Assembly (NCBI RefSeq): GCF_900169145.1
Contig: NZ_FXZD01000017.1
Location: 1 to 43,196, forward strand
Length of the DNA: 43,196 bases
Origin: Brevibacterium antiquum CNRZ 918
GTDB taxonomy: Bacteria; Actinomycetota; Actinomycetes; Actinomycetales; Brevibacteriaceae
Reading direction: 5' to 3'
A model generated the notes under the pieces. That model was not told the DNA's origin and ran no database searches. It saw nothing but the letters and a program-made list of their open reading frames with translations. A program made the translations under genes and the position numbers. How positions within the stretch are numbered: position 1 is the first letter of the stretch; every line of letters begins with the position of its first letter. This document shows positions 33,423 to 43,075 of the stretch, one piece after another.

Positions 33423-33949
33423 GAGGCGATCAGCTCCCCGGTCCGGTTCTGCGCGGTGGCCGGCACGATGCGCCAGTTCCCGCCGACCTGGAACACGAGA
33501 TCCTCGATGTCGCTGCCGGCGATCGATCGCAGCACGGGAACCAGTTCCCAGGCGTGATCGGCGGTGGCGACGTTCAGGGGCCATTGGGCCACGGTCGCCC
33601 CGCGTAGGTGCGGGTGGTGGAATCCGGCGCCGTAGATGGCGATGATGCTGATCGGGACGAGGCCTGCGGCTTTCTGCTCCGGCCAGCTCAGCAGCCAGGA
33701 GGCCAGGAGCCCGCCATGGGCATCGCGGTGCAGGCCAGTGAAGTCGATCTGTCCGGTGTCGAGCAGGAGGTAGGAGTTGAACTCCTCCAGCACCTGCCGG
33801 GCTGGGGTGTCGAGGAGTTCGACGGCGCGCTGGAACGCGGCCTCCTTGCCTTGGCGGGTGACCTCGCCGAAGTGGTCCCCGTCGCGCAGATCGGCGAAGT
33901 GGCGGACGAGGGCCTCCAGCGGTGCAGGGGTCGTGGTCGCGGTGGTCAT
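33419..33949 (-). CDS. Unknown 176-residue protein
   Basis: I do not recognise this family. The protein is soluble; a conserved-looking block AIYGAGFHHPHLRGATVAQWPLNV contains an HHPH cluster that could bind metal, and an earlier TGLHRDAHGG segment adds more His. The N-terminal 60 residues are helical. It overlaps both neighbours by four bases (ATGA), so it should be made in step with the esterase and the monooxygenase and may be an enzyme or subunit of the same pathway. Confidence 0.72.
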   Translation of the reverse strand: MTTATTTPAPLEALVRHFADLRDGDHFGEVTRQGKEAAFQRAVELLDTPARQVLEEFNSYLLLDTGQIDFTGLHRDAHGGLLASWLLSWPEQKAAGLVPISIIAIYGAGFHHPHLRGATVAQWPLNVATADHAWELVPVLRSIAGSDIEDLVFQVGGNWRIVPATAQNRTGELIAS

Positions 33950-34791
33950 GATGATGCTTCCTTTCGCTGTGTGTATTCTCGGGGGAAATCTGTGAGTGCC
34001 GCGGCGAGTGCGCCGATGACGGCGCTGGCCGGGCGGAGGACGTCGCCGTGCCCGATCCCGGGCAGGACACGATGGTCGACGGGCACTCCGTCGGCGCGAA
34101 GCTGCTCGGCGTAGGCGGCGACGTCGTCACGGACGGGGTCGTGGTCACCGACGACGAGCACGGCCGGGGCCACCTCAGCAAGCGAGTCGGCCTCGCGCGG
34201 GGAGAGCAGGAGTCGAGTCCCGTCGGAGGCCACCGCCGAAGCCTGCGGCGTACCGTGCCAGGACCGCCAGGCTGTCCTTAGCAGCCCGGGCGGCGGGAAT
34301 GAACCGGGGTCGGCATGGTAGGAGACGGCGCGGCACTCGGGATCGATTGGCGGGTAAGCCAGGATCTGCGCCTGCAGGCTCTCGCCCCGGTCGCGGGCGG
34401 CGATCGCCGCGACAGCGGCGAGGGTGCCTCCGGCGCTGTCGCCGCCGACGATGATCGAACTGTCCGGGCTGGTCTCGCGCACCCAGCCGATGGCGGTGAG
34501 CATGTCGAGCACGGCCGCGGGGTGCCGATGCGTCGGCGCGAGCCGGTAGTCGAGTGAGAGCACGTTCCGGCCTGACAGGCTCGCGAGCAGACCGGTGGCG
34601 TGCTGCCAGTCGGCGGCCGACCCTTGGTGCCAGGACCCGCCGTGGGCCCAGATGATCCACCCGGCAGCCCCGTTCTCGGTCTGCCGGTGCATGGTCGCCG
34701 GTAGCGCTGGTCCGTCTTTGCTGGCAGGCACGGTGACCCGAGTTGGGCTGATCGTCGCGCGTAGGCGATCCTGCGTGAGGGGGGTGGTCAT
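33946..34791 (-). CDS. Alpha/beta hydrolase, HSL-type esterase
   Basis: A 281-residue hydrolase. The oxyanion-hole box HGGSWHQG (50-57) and nucleophile elbow GGDSAGG (Ser119) mark the hormone-sensitive-lipase/arylacetamide deacetylase group. The later Asp (VGDHDPVRDD) and His (LPGIGHGD) complete the triad. It probably hydrolyses a small ester or lactone. Both ends overlap neighbouring genes by ATGA, so it is tightly coupled to the SDR upstream and the unknown gene downstream. Confidence 0.86.
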   Translation of the reverse strand: MTTPLTQDRLRATISPTRVTVPASKDGPALPATMHRQTENGAAGWIIWAHGGSWHQGSAADWQHATGLLASLSGRNVLSLDYRLAPTHRHPAAVLDMLTAIGWVRETSPDSSIIVGGDSAGGTLAAVAAIAARDRGESLQAQILAYPPIDPECRAVSYHADPGSFPPPGLLRTAWRSWHGTPQASAVASDGTRLLLSPREADSLAEVAPAVLVVGDHDPVRDDVAAYAEQLRADGVPVDHRVLPGIGHGDVLRPASAVIGALAAALTDFPREYTQRKEASS

Positions 34792-35570
34792 ATCTGGCGC
34801 AGAGCTCCACCGTCGATCGACCACTCCGCTCCGGTGACCTGGGCTGCCCGCGCCGAGAGCAGATAGGTCACCGGCCCGGCGATGTCCGTGGGTGCGCCGA
34901 TGCGTCCAGTGGGCAGGCGCCGCTCCTTCTGGATGAAGTGCTCGATGGCCTCCTCTGGGGGAAGCTCGAACCTCTCCGCGAGCTGCTCAGCGAACCCTCT
35001 CGGGGCATCGAAGAGAGCTGTGCGGGTGGGGCCGGGTGAGATCACGTTCGAGCGCACCCTCCCGCCGTAGTCGATGGCCAGGGACTTCGACACCGAGAGC
35101 AGAGCCGCTTTCGCTGCCGCGTAGTCGGCGATCGTGGGATCCGGCATCCGCGCGGCTTCGCTGGCGATGTGCACGATCGATCCGCCACCCTCCGCTGCGG
35201 CCAGCAACGGTAGCGCGGCCCTGATGAGTCGAATCCCGGCGTGGAGGTTCAGCTCGAAGATCCGGTGCCACTGCTCGTCGTCGATGTCGGCGAACGAAGG
35301 CTGGGAAATGAGGATGGCCGCATTGTTGACCAGCCCGTCCAAACGCCCATGGCGTGCCCGGACAGCTTCCACAGCTTCAGTGGCAGCGTGGGGGTCGGTC
35401 AGATCGGTCTTGAACAGCTCCGCCCCCTTGGGCAGGGCCACGTCGGTGGTGCCGCGGGCGAGGACGACCACGTGCGCGCCCTCCCGGGTGAGCAGTTCGG
35501 TGGTGGCCAGGCCGATGCCGCTGGTGCCTCCGGTGACGATGACGACGTTGCCGGTGAGGTTGAGGTCCAT
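34788..35570 (-). CDS. Short-chain dehydrogenase/reductase
   Basis: A 260-residue classical SDR. The cofactor motif TGGTSGIG is at residues 13-20, NNAA at 82-85, and the catalytic Ser137, Tyr150 and Lys154 (YAAAK) are in place. The C-terminus is the usual GAEWSIDGGALRQI. No Asp at the end of strand 2 is evident (VVVLARGTTD), which leans to NADP(H). It probably interconverts an alcohol and a ketone in the operon's pathway, upstream of the esterase. Confidence 0.88.
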   Translation of the reverse strand: MDLNLTGNVVIVTGGTSGIGLATTELLTREGAHVVVLARGTTDVALPKGAELFKTDLTDPHAATEAVEAVRARHGRLDGLVNNAAILISQPSFADIDDEQWHRIFELNLHAGIRLIRAALPLLAAAEGGGSIVHIASEAARMPDPTIADYAAAKAALLSVSKSLAIDYGGRVRSNVISPGPTRTALFDAPRGFAEQLAERFELPPEEAIEHFIQKERRLPTGRIGAPTDIAGPVTYLLSARAAQVTGAEWSIDGGALRQI

Positions 35571-35585
35571 GATGTGTCTCCTTCT

Positions 35586-36818
35586 TCAGACTCGGGAATC
35601 AGCGGTGGCCACCGCGGCCGGTTCGGCGACGGCGGGGGCAGCAGTGGGCGCTGTCGGTTGGACGGCGACTCGCGGGAGGGCGGGCTTGCGGCGGGGCCGG
35701 GCGAAGCGGTCCATCATCGGTTTCTCCACGAGCGCGTAGAGCGCCCAGCCGGCCAGCAAGGTCAGGGCGAGGAACCCGGCGATGAACAACAGCGCGACCG
35801 AGGTGGAGAAGGTGGCGTTGTCCATCATCTGGCGGACCCAGAAGATCGAGACGCCTTGGACGAGGTAGAAGCCGAAGGAGGTGTCGCCGAGCCATTGCAT
35901 CGGCTTGGACTGGAGGAAGCTCTTGCGTCCGGTCGCGTCGTAGGAGGCGGCGGTAGCGATGAGCACGGTCACCGGGATGATGGTGGCGACGTTGAAGGTC
36001 CACACGAAGGGCACCACGTTTGCCAGCGCATATCCCGCGACGGCCAGGAGCAGGGCGTGCCACATGCGGAAGGCGGGCCACCGCTTCTCCAGGACCAGGC
36101 GGGCGACGATCGATCCCAACAGGAACTCGAACAGGCGCGAGGGCGGGAAGATGTAGCCGAACCAGAACTGGAACGAGGACACCGGGGTCAACGCCGACTT
36201 CGGGGTGTCGGGGATGAGGGTGAGGTTGATGATCTGGATGGCGATCATGCCCACGACCATGAGCCCCGCCCACGCCCACAGGCGGTTACCCGGGAGCTTG
36301 CGGATGAGGACGATGAAGAACGGGAAGAGCATGTAGAACAGCAGCTCGCTGCTCAGCGTCCACGACGGCGGGTTGACGGCCACGTTAACGGCCCCGTCCG
36401 GGGAGTAGGCGTGGAGGAGGAAGAAGTTAAGCACCGAGGCGTGTGCCGGGGTGATCGCGGCGGCGAACAGCACCATCGACAGCACCCACATGACGATGTG
36501 GTTCGGGAAGATCTTCATCACCCGGCGACGCCAGAACGCGGTGAGCTTCTCATCGGGCTTCGCCGCCCACGCCAGGAGGAACCCGGAGAGGACGAAGAAG
36601 AACGACACTCCCACGTACCCGGTGACCAGGAAGATCTGCTCGGCCACGCGCGCGACCTCGGGGTCGGCGAACAGGTTGATCGGGTCGTTCGGCGGGATCG
36701 GTGAGGAGGAGAGGGTGATGTGGAATCCGAACACCAGCAGGGCGGCGAAGAATCGCAGCCCGGTCAGGGACGGCAGCTTCGGTGGTCGCGTCGTCGTCGC
36801 GGGGACAGGAGTGGTCAT
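35586..36818 (-). CDS. Acyltransferase 3 (OafA/YrhL-like) membrane protein
   Basis: A 410-residue membrane enzyme with about ten hydrophobic helices. It opens with LPSLTGLRFFAALLVFGFHI and continues with GVSFFFVLSGFLLAWA, the two catalytic signatures of acyltransferase family 3, in which the His of FGFH is the active residue. These proteins O-acylate sugars, glycolipids or natural products at the membrane. The ATG at 36818 has GAAGGG eight bases upstream; a GTG nine bases earlier is possible. The tail of about 40 residues is Pro/Ala-rich. It sits between the oxidase and SDR genes with 14-15 base gaps. Confidence 0.86.
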   Translation of the reverse strand: MTTPVPATTTRPPKLPSLTGLRFFAALLVFGFHITLSSSPIPPNDPINLFADPEVARVAEQIFLVTGYVGVSFFFVLSGFLLAWAAKPDEKLTAFWRRRVMKIFPNHIVMWVLSMVLFAAAITPAHASVLNFFLLHAYSPDGAVNVAVNPPSWTLSSELLFYMLFPFFIVLIRKLPGNRLWAWAGLMVVGMIAIQIINLTLIPDTPKSALTPVSSFQFWFGYIFPPSRLFEFLLGSIVARLVLEKRWPAFRMWHALLLAVAGYALANVVPFVWTFNVATIIPVTVLIATAASYDATGRKSFLQSKPMQWLGDTSFGFYLVQGVSIFWVRQMMDNATFSTSVALLFIAGFLALTLLAGWALYALVEKPMMDRFARPRRKPALPRVAVQPTAPTAAPAVAEPAAVATADSRV

Positions 36819-36832
36819 GTCAGGCACCCTTC

Positions 36833-38533
36833 TTAGGCGGGAAGTTCCACGCCGAGGCTGTGGGTGAAGAAGTTCGTCGGATCCCAGGACTTCTTCGCCC
36901 GCTGCAGGCGGGGATAGTTGCCCTGGTAATAGAGCTCGGACCAGGCCACGCCAGAGCGGTTGCGCTTCGGGTCGGCCATGTCGGTGTCCGGGTAGTTGAT
37001 GTAGCAGCCATCGACTTGCCCGTCGGGCACCGGGACGCCACCGGAGGAGGCGAACATGGCCTCGAAGGTCTCGCGCGCCCAGCCGAGATAGAAGTCATGA
37101 TCTGCTTTGTCCGGCCAGAACGTCTGCAGGCAGATCTTGAAGATCGAGTCGCGCTGCACGTTCGCCGTCACATCCTTCTTCACCGCGTTGACCGCGCCGC
37201 CGAAGGAGAAGACCACCATCATGGTGTCCGGGTTGGTGAAGTCCTCCCGGGTCATCTGCTCCCACATCACGTCGAGCTGGGCGTCGGTGAACCGCTTCTT
37301 GAAGTACGCGGACTTGTGCGCGCCCCGGCTGGTGGGGTTGGTGATCGTCGGGTTGTCCGTGCCCACCATGCGAGTTGCCTGCATCCAGGAGATCTCCCGG
37401 GTCTGGTGGAAGTCAGGCAGGGCCGGCAGCTCCCCGTTAGGCTTGGTCATCGCCGAAGTCTCGATGTCCACGCCGTCGGTGATGCGGGCGATGAACCGCT
37501 CGAGGACGCCGGTCGCATCGGGCGCGTCGGCGTCGATCTGGGTGAACATGCCCAGGCTGCCATGGGCCTTGTGGTTGAGGTTGAATAGGCTCGACAGGTG
37601 CGATTCCGGGGTGCCGGGGTCCTTGAACTCCTCGTGCCAGGCACCCCAGTTGTCCATGAGCTTGCGGAACTTAGTCTCGTCGACCTGGTCCCACGGGAAC
37701 GCGAGCGCATTGACAAGCACACGAGAGGGTGCCTCGATCAGCTGGCCGGCCGGCTCGGAGCCCTTCGCGTGCGGGGAACGGAACCAGTACTTCGTGACGA
37801 CGCCGAAGTTGCCACCGCCTCCACCGGTGTGCGCCCACCACAGATCGCCGAGCGCCCCGCGGGAGCCGCGGGTGGCGACCTGGATGGACGCCTTCCCGTC
37901 CGCGTCGACGGTGACGACTTCCACCGCATACAGGTGGTCGACGACCAGGCCGTGCGCCCGCGACAGGAGGCCATATCCGCCGCCGACGATGTGCCCGCCA
38001 GCACCGACGCTGTAGCAGATGCCACCGGGGATCGTCACGCCCCAGCGTTTGAACAACTGCTCGTACACGTTCGAGAGGCGCGCACCCGGTTCGACCGCGA
38101 AGGCCCGCTTCTTCTCGTCGTAAGACACCCCGACCATCGTCGACACGTCGAGAATGACTTCGATGTCAGAGTTGCAGACGAAATCGGCGAAGCAGTGCCC
38201 TCCACTGCGAACGGATACCTTCTTCCCGGCATCGACCGCTGACTGCACCGCCTTCTTGGCGTCCTTGGCACTGTTGATCATGTGCACGTAGTCAGGCTTC
38301 GCTACGAAGCGCACATTGTTTCCCGTCCTGAGGTCCAAGTAACGCGGATCCTTGGGGCCAATGACACCGCCACCACTGGGTAGGGCGCTGGAGACGCTGG
38401 CATCGGCGAAACTGGGCGCGGCGTTGAAGGGCATCATCGCCCCGGCGGCAGCTGCTCCCGCCGAGCCCAGCAGAAATGAGCGCCGTCCGACGCGGCCTTT
38501 CGACGGTGGCGTTTCAATCGTGGTGGTGTTCAT
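36833..38533 (-). CDS. Berberine-bridge-type FAD oxidase with Tat signal
   Basis: A 566-residue oxidase of the VAO/BBE superfamily. A twin-arginine export signal (GRRSFLLGSAGAAAAGA, residues 16-32) implies folding with flavin before secretion. The two FAD attachment residues of bicovalent BBE enzymes are present: His113 (RSGGH) and Cys173 (PGGICYSVG). The C-terminal BBE motif is visible near SWDPTNFF. Relatives oxidise oligosaccharides, alkaloids or polyketide alcohols. It is the first gene of the six-gene leftward operon, whose other enzymes are cytoplasmic or membrane-bound; an exported first enzyme suggests that the substrate is met outside the cell. The ATG has a GAAGAGA-like site at a long distance. 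Confidence 0.87.
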   Translation of the reverse strand: MNTTTIETPPSKGRVGRRSFLLGSAGAAAAGAMMPFNAAPSFADASVSSALPSGGGVIGPKDPRYLDLRTGNNVRFVAKPDYVHMINSAKDAKKAVQSAVDAGKKVSVRSGGHCFADFVCNSDIEVILDVSTMVGVSYDEKKRAFAVEPGARLSNVYEQLFKRWGVTIPGGICYSVGAGGHIVGGGYGLLSRAHGLVVDHLYAVEVVTVDADGKASIQVATRGSRGALGDLWWAHTGGGGGNFGVVTKYWFRSPHAKGSEPAGQLIEAPSRVLVNALAFPWDQVDETKFRKLMDNWGAWHEEFKDPGTPESHLSSLFNLNHKAHGSLGMFTQIDADAPDATGVLERFIARITDGVDIETSAMTKPNGELPALPDFHQTREISWMQATRMVGTDNPTITNPTSRGAHKSAYFKKRFTDAQLDVMWEQMTREDFTNPDTMMVVFSFGGAVNAVKKDVTANVQRDSIFKICLQTFWPDKADHDFYLGWARETFEAMFASSGGVPVPDGQVDGCYINYPDTDMADPKRNRSGVAWSELYYQGNYPRLQRAKKSWDPTNFFTHSLGVELPA

Positions 38534-39053
38534 TATCGGTTTCTCTTCATTGGTGTAGGCAGCACAAATCCGCACTTGCCTTGCGGCAGATCTGGTGACT
38601 GGCAGACGGGACAGTGGAACAACTGGGAATGAACCCATCGAATCACCGCTGGAGGAGGCCAACCACACCCTGCGAGTGACAGGCTCCCCAGTGACAGGCT
38701 TGCGTGACGGCTTCCCGAGGCACTGGACTGTCGGCTACCGTCGTCGTGCATCCGCGCTTCAGGCTCGTGGTGTTCAACCCGCCCTGCCTTGACTAGTCCA
38801 GTCACCAACGTGCGACTGGCTTGACGCGAACCCCTGAACAGGCGGAAGGATCGCCCCGAGACGGTAGTTGGCGAGGGCCGCGATTGATTCTCTATTCGGC
38901 GCCCCGCCAGACGTCGGAACAATGCCGCTGTAGCAAGAGCCGTGCCAGGAGCCGCTCCGGCGACGGCTTCCGTGTACCGCGGTAGGGACTGATGCAGGGT
39001 TTGGTGACATCTGATCTGGCTTGTACACAGGCAAGCCTGGAAGGATAGACACC
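38534..39053. promoter_or_regulatory. Upstream region of the oxidase operon and left flank of the IS3 element
   Basis: About 520 bases without a supported gene. AGTGACAGGCT occurs twice as a direct repeat (38675-38685 and 38690-38700, 15-base period), an operator candidate for the leftward operon. Near 38990-39050 the sequence should hold the left end of the IS3 element, but its inverted repeat cannot be fixed because the right end is lost. The middle part has no feature I can name. Confidence 0.45.
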
Positions 39054-39365
39054 ATGCCCCAGCCCTACCCGAAAGAGTTCCGCGATGACGTCGTCCGCGT
39101 GGCCTTGAACCGCGACGAGAAGACCACGATCGGACAGATCGCCAAGGACTTCGGCGTCCACGAAGGCACCATCGCGAAATGGCTCCGCCAGGCCGAGATC
39201 GATGCTGGTAACAAGCTCGGCAATACCACCGACGAATCCGCTGAACTGCGGGAGCTGCGGCGGCGGACTCGCCTATTGGAGCAAGAGAACGAAGTCCTGC
39301 GCCGCGCGGCTGCGTATCTGTCGCAGGCGAATCTGCCGTCAAAAGGACGCTTCTATGCCTCCGTG

Positions 39366-40412
39366 TCAAGCCATCCGGGTCCGAAGCTCCCGAAAGAGAG
39401 AACGGCAGACGTATCGCTTGAGGCACCTTCGGATCTCGCGCTTGGATAGCCCTTCCGCGCGCCGGCGTTCAACATACTTGCAGGTGGCAGGGTCGTAGCT
39501 CATCCGCGAGCGAACGACGACGTCGACGGCCCGGTTGAGTTGCCGGTCGCCCGAGCGGGAGAGCCGGTGGCGACTGGTGTTGCCCGAGGAAGCCGGCAAC
39601 GGGGCAATGCCCCCGAGCGCGGCGAAAGCCGCTTCCGAGCGCACCCGTCCGTGGTGTGAGTACGACGCCACCAAGATCGCTCCTGTGACCGCGCCGACCC
39701 CCGGGATGCCCTGGAGGCCCGGGGCGAGAGCCTCGGTCAGCGCCGACAGCGCCTGGTGGTTCTGCTGGAGTGACCGGGTCTGCTCGATGATCGCCTTGGC
39801 CAGCCTTCGTGCCTCCTCACGGAAGATTCGATGTGATGGCTCATCTCGCCCGGTCCGCCAGGCCGCGATGGTGGAGATCTGCGCGTCGGTGAGCGGTTTG
39901 CGCGCATCGACTCCGACGTCGGTGGTGCGCAGCAGTGCCGTGAGCGCGTTCTTGTTGGCCGTGCGCTGCTGATCGGTCAGTGACCGGCTCGCCAGCAGCA
40001 CGCGGAGCGCCGCGCGGTCACCAGAGCGGCGTGGATGAGCGAGCTTCTCAACGTCGGTGCAGAGCGCCGTTCGAGCGGCTGCTTCTGCATCCAGGGGGTC
40101 TGACTTGCCTGTTCGTGCTCGGGAACGGCGGTAGAGAGCTCGGATCTCGGCGACCTCGATCCCCTCGGTCAGAAGGGCGGTGGTGATGCCGGCACCGTAC
40201 GAGGAAGTACCCTCCACGGCAGCGAGCACCGCCGTTCCGCGAGTCCTTCGTCGAATCCAGGAGACCGCACGCTGCATCCCGGGGGCAGTAGTCGGGAACG
40301 CTCGCGTATCGACCGTCGATCCCGTTCGAGAGTCGATGATGCAATACGTGTGGGTACGCGCGTGGGTATCGATCCCTACGACGTGCTCGTAGCGTTCAGT
40401 AACGGTGGCCAT
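39366..40412 (-). CDS. IS110-family DEDD recombinase (transposase)
   Basis: A 348-residue recombinase. The RuvC-like DEDD residues are visible: Asp15 (GIDTHARTH), Glu67 (AAVEGTSS), Asp105 and Asp108 (KSDPLDAEAAART). The C-terminal Tnp_20 domain has the IPGVGAVTGAILVA helix-hairpin-helix and the PASSGNTS block with the catalytic Ser (275 or 276). It appears full length and undamaged, so this copy may still be active. It reads opposite to the IS3 gene in which it sits. Confidence 0.9.
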   Translation of the reverse strand: MATVTERYEHVVGIDTHARTHTYCIIDSRTGSTVDTRAFPTTAPGMQRAVSWIRRRTRGTAVLAAVEGTSSYGAGITTALLTEGIEVAEIRALYRRSRARTGKSDPLDAEAAARTALCTDVEKLAHPRRSGDRAALRVLLASRSLTDQQRTANKNALTALLRTTDVGVDARKPLTDAQISTIAAWRTGRDEPSHRIFREEARRLAKAIIEQTRSLQQNHQALSALTEALAPGLQGIPGVGAVTGAILVASYSHHGRVRSEAAFAALGGIAPLPASSGNTSRHRLSRSGDRQLNRAVDVVVRSRMSYDPATCKYVERRRAEGLSKREIRRCLKRYVCRSLFRELRTRMA

Positions 40413-40677
40413 GGTGAGTTCCTCCAGTCGTCAGCACATCAGTGGGCTGGCCCGGGTCGCTCAGAGTCACATCTGTAATGAGTCACGCCCCTGGGGACGG
40501 ACAGGCTTCTGATCAAGGCATCTGCGCGGAGAGACCGAGCCGAGGCTCGGACGAGGACACGTCCTTTTGAAGACATCGCGAACTGTTCACGAGTCGGTTC
40601 TACCCGGAGTCACTCGGCCGAGCTACGGCTCAGCATCCCAGCCGGCCGCAGGCCCGCCAGAGGCCATTACAGCTCTA
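40413..40677 (-). ncRNA. Candidate bridge-RNA region of the IS110 element
   Basis: About 265 non-coding bases between the element end and the recombinase start. In IS110-group elements this 5' end is transcribed into the bridge RNA that pairs with donor and target DNA. Length and position fit. I can see several short inverted stretches but cannot fold the RNA reliably, so the call rests on family knowledge. Confidence 0.5.
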
Positions 40678-41095
40678 CCCGCTCGTGAGAGAGCTCGCCG
40701 TCGACGGTATTCCCGTGGCGGTGTCGTGCCGGGTCTTGAAGCTCTCGCGCCAGCCCTACTACCGGTGGTTGGCCACACCGGTCCCTGAAGCCGATATCGT
40801 CGAAGCGTACCGGGCCAACGCCCTGTTCGACGCCCACTGCGACGATCCCGAGTTCGGATACCGATACCTCGCCGATGAAGCAGAGTCGGCCGGCCATCCC
40901 ATGGCAGTGCGCACCGCGTGGCGGTTGTGTTCGACCAACTCCTGGTTCTCAGCCTTCGGCAAGGGCCGGGGTAAGAATGGAAAGAAGCCCGGTCCACCCG
41001 TCCACGACGACCTGTGTGCCGTGGTCGACGAGGACGGTCGGACCCGGCACAAGTTCACAGCCGATGGCGTGAACCGGCTCTGGTTGACCGACATT

Positions 41096-43075
41096 GTGCG
41101 CCACGAGGCGCTGTTGAACCGAGTGGAGGTGAGAGACCACCACCGCCTGGCTGTCGCAGCAGCCAGGTGAAGTTGAGGGCAGCCTGAACTCCGGGATGGG
41201 AGCGAGGGCGGGAAGCAGCCCTGACAACGCCGAGACGATTCCAGTACTGCCAGATGGGTCGGGCTCGGCTAACACGACGGAGAGGTACACGCATAGGAAC
41301 CAGTGTCCGAACGCTCCTCAAGTCAGACCACCGACTCGAAATCTGGTGGATCGGGGTCGGGTTGCATCGCAGACCGAGGCTGGTGTGCCAGTCGAGGGAA
41401 CTTCCGGATCGGAGAATGTCGCCGGTCCGGGAGGCCATAGTGAAAGCCTGCGGCGTAGCTATGGCGAGGATGCAGGAGTAAAGCTGGGTACCGATCCCGT
41501 CAATCGGTTGAATAGTGAACGTGGGAACCCCGCCGCTGGTCCCTGCTGACCACGGATTACATGCGTGGTCGGCAGGGAAGGTCCGTCGCCGACTGATACC
41601 AGTGGTGTGGGGGCGGAGAGTCCGTAGTAGTCCGAGGTCGGGAAAACCGACCACATGGCGAAGGAACTCAGTGCCGATTCCGCAATGAAAGTAGGGATGA
41701 AAAGGAGGGACACCGGTGAATACGGGTGTGTCGGGGCCAGTCGATATTACTTCGGCATGGCATCGAGTACTTACGATCCAGACGAAATTGCACCAATGGG
41801 CGCGCACCGATCCGGGGCGTGTCTTCGATGATGTGTTCAACCTTGTCCACGATCCGGCCTTCCTCGTAGCAGGGTGGGATCGAGTGCGGGGTAACAAGGG
41901 CGGTCGGACTGCTGGAGTCGATGGGGTCGCACCCCGGTCCCTGCTTCATGGTCAGGCCGTTGAGGTGCTCACTATGATTCGCCGCCAGGTGAAGACTGGT
42001 GAGTTCCGACCCTTGCCGGTGCGTGAGCGCAGGATCCCGAAGTCGAATGGGAAGACTCGTTCGTTGGGGATTCCAACGCTGGCCGACAGAGTGGTGCAGG
42101 CGTCGCTGAAGTTGGTGCTGGAACCGATCTTCGAGGCGGACTTCTATCCGTCCTCGTATGGGTTTCGGCCGCGTCGGCGTGCGCAGGACGCGATTGCTGA
42201 GATTCATAAGTTCACGTCGAGGCCTTTGAATTATGAGTGGGTCTTCGAGGCTGATATCACTGCGTGTTTCGACGAGATCGATCACACTGGTCTGATTCAG
42301 CGTTTGCGTGAACGAATCACGGACAAAAGGGTCCTGGCTCTGGTCAGAAGGTTCCTCAAGGCAGGCATCCTCAGCGAGGATGGTGTCAATAGGAACACTC
42401 ACACCGGCACCCCGCAAGGAGGGATACTTTCACCACTTCTGGCCAATATCGCCTTGTCTGGGCTTGATGATCACTTCCAAAAGAAGTGGGAGTCGCTGGG
42501 TCCGAGCTGGACGCGAGCGAAACTGCGCCGTAGGGGCATCCCGGTGATGAAGCTGATCCGGTACGCGGATGACTTCGTTGTCCTTGTCCACGGTTCGGTC
42601 GAGCACGTGGAGGCACTGTGGCACGAGGTGGCTGAAGTGCTCGCGCCGATGGGTTTGCGCCTATCGGTGGAGAAAACGAAAGTGACTCACATTGATGAGG
42701 GGTTCGACTTCTTGGGCTGGCGCATCCAGCGTCGGATGAAGAGGGGAACCAGCGGTCAGGCTCAGGTGTATACGTATCCGTCGAAGAAGTCTCTGGCTTC
42801 GATCAAGGAGCGTATTCGCGGTCTGACTCGCAGAGCGCAACATCGGACGCTGGCCGATCTTCTCCGCCGGGTGAACCCGGTGTTGAGAGGGTGGTGTGCG
42901 TATTTCCAGCATGGGGTGTCGAAAGCGACATTCAGTTACGTTGACCATTACGCGTTCTGGCGGATCGTCAATTGGTTGAATAAGCGTCACCCCAAGCTGA
43001 ATAAGCATACTGTGGTGCGTCGTTTCCTCCCTGGATGGGAGATACGGACGGAAGGAGTCGAGTTCTTCCGGTCAA
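41096..43075 (+). mobile_element. Group II intron, 3'-truncated
   Basis: It begins GTGCGCC, the group II 5' consensus, exactly where the IS3 protein frame breaks. About 620 bases of structured, non-coding sequence (domain I-IV type, with paired GC-rich stretches around 41530-41600) precede the reverse transcriptase gene. The protein loses similarity to the family near 43070, and no domain V-like hairpin follows, so the 3' end, including domains V and VI, is missing. The right limit is approximate. Confidence 0.75.

Larger units (their letters stand above)
39356..40677 (-). mobile_element. IS110-family insertion sequence
   Basis: About 1.32 kb, placed by comparing both sides with the restored IS3 reading frame. 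TCTA is shared at the two junctions (39352-39355 and 40674-40677), consistent with the CT-type core used by IS110 recombinases. No terminal inverted repeats are expected or seen. The recombinase stop lies only about ten bases from the left junction, while about 265 non-coding bases lie upstream of its start. Confidence 0.82.
39054..41095 (+). pseudogene. IS3-family transposase gene, interrupted by IS110 and a group II intron
   Basis: The first part (39054-39355) encodes the OrfA-like helix-turn-helix and coiled coil: MPQPYPKEFRDDVVRVAL to LRRAAAYLSQANLPSKGRFY. The second (40678-41095) continues exactly in frame with PLVRELAVDGIPVAVSCRVLKLSRQPYYRWL to NRLWLTDI, the start of the OrfB catalytic core. 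Removing the IS110 element therefore restores one uninterrupted reading frame. After LTDI the frame is cut by the group II intron, and the remaining DDE core is not in the window. The first part alone reads on to a stop at 39449. No functional transposase can be made. Confidence 0.85.

Noticed and set aside
38890..39010. Minus-strand peptide with an Ala-rich helical look, possible remnant of a regulator
   Set aside because: It has no start, no ribosome binding site and no recognisable motif; composition alone can explain it.
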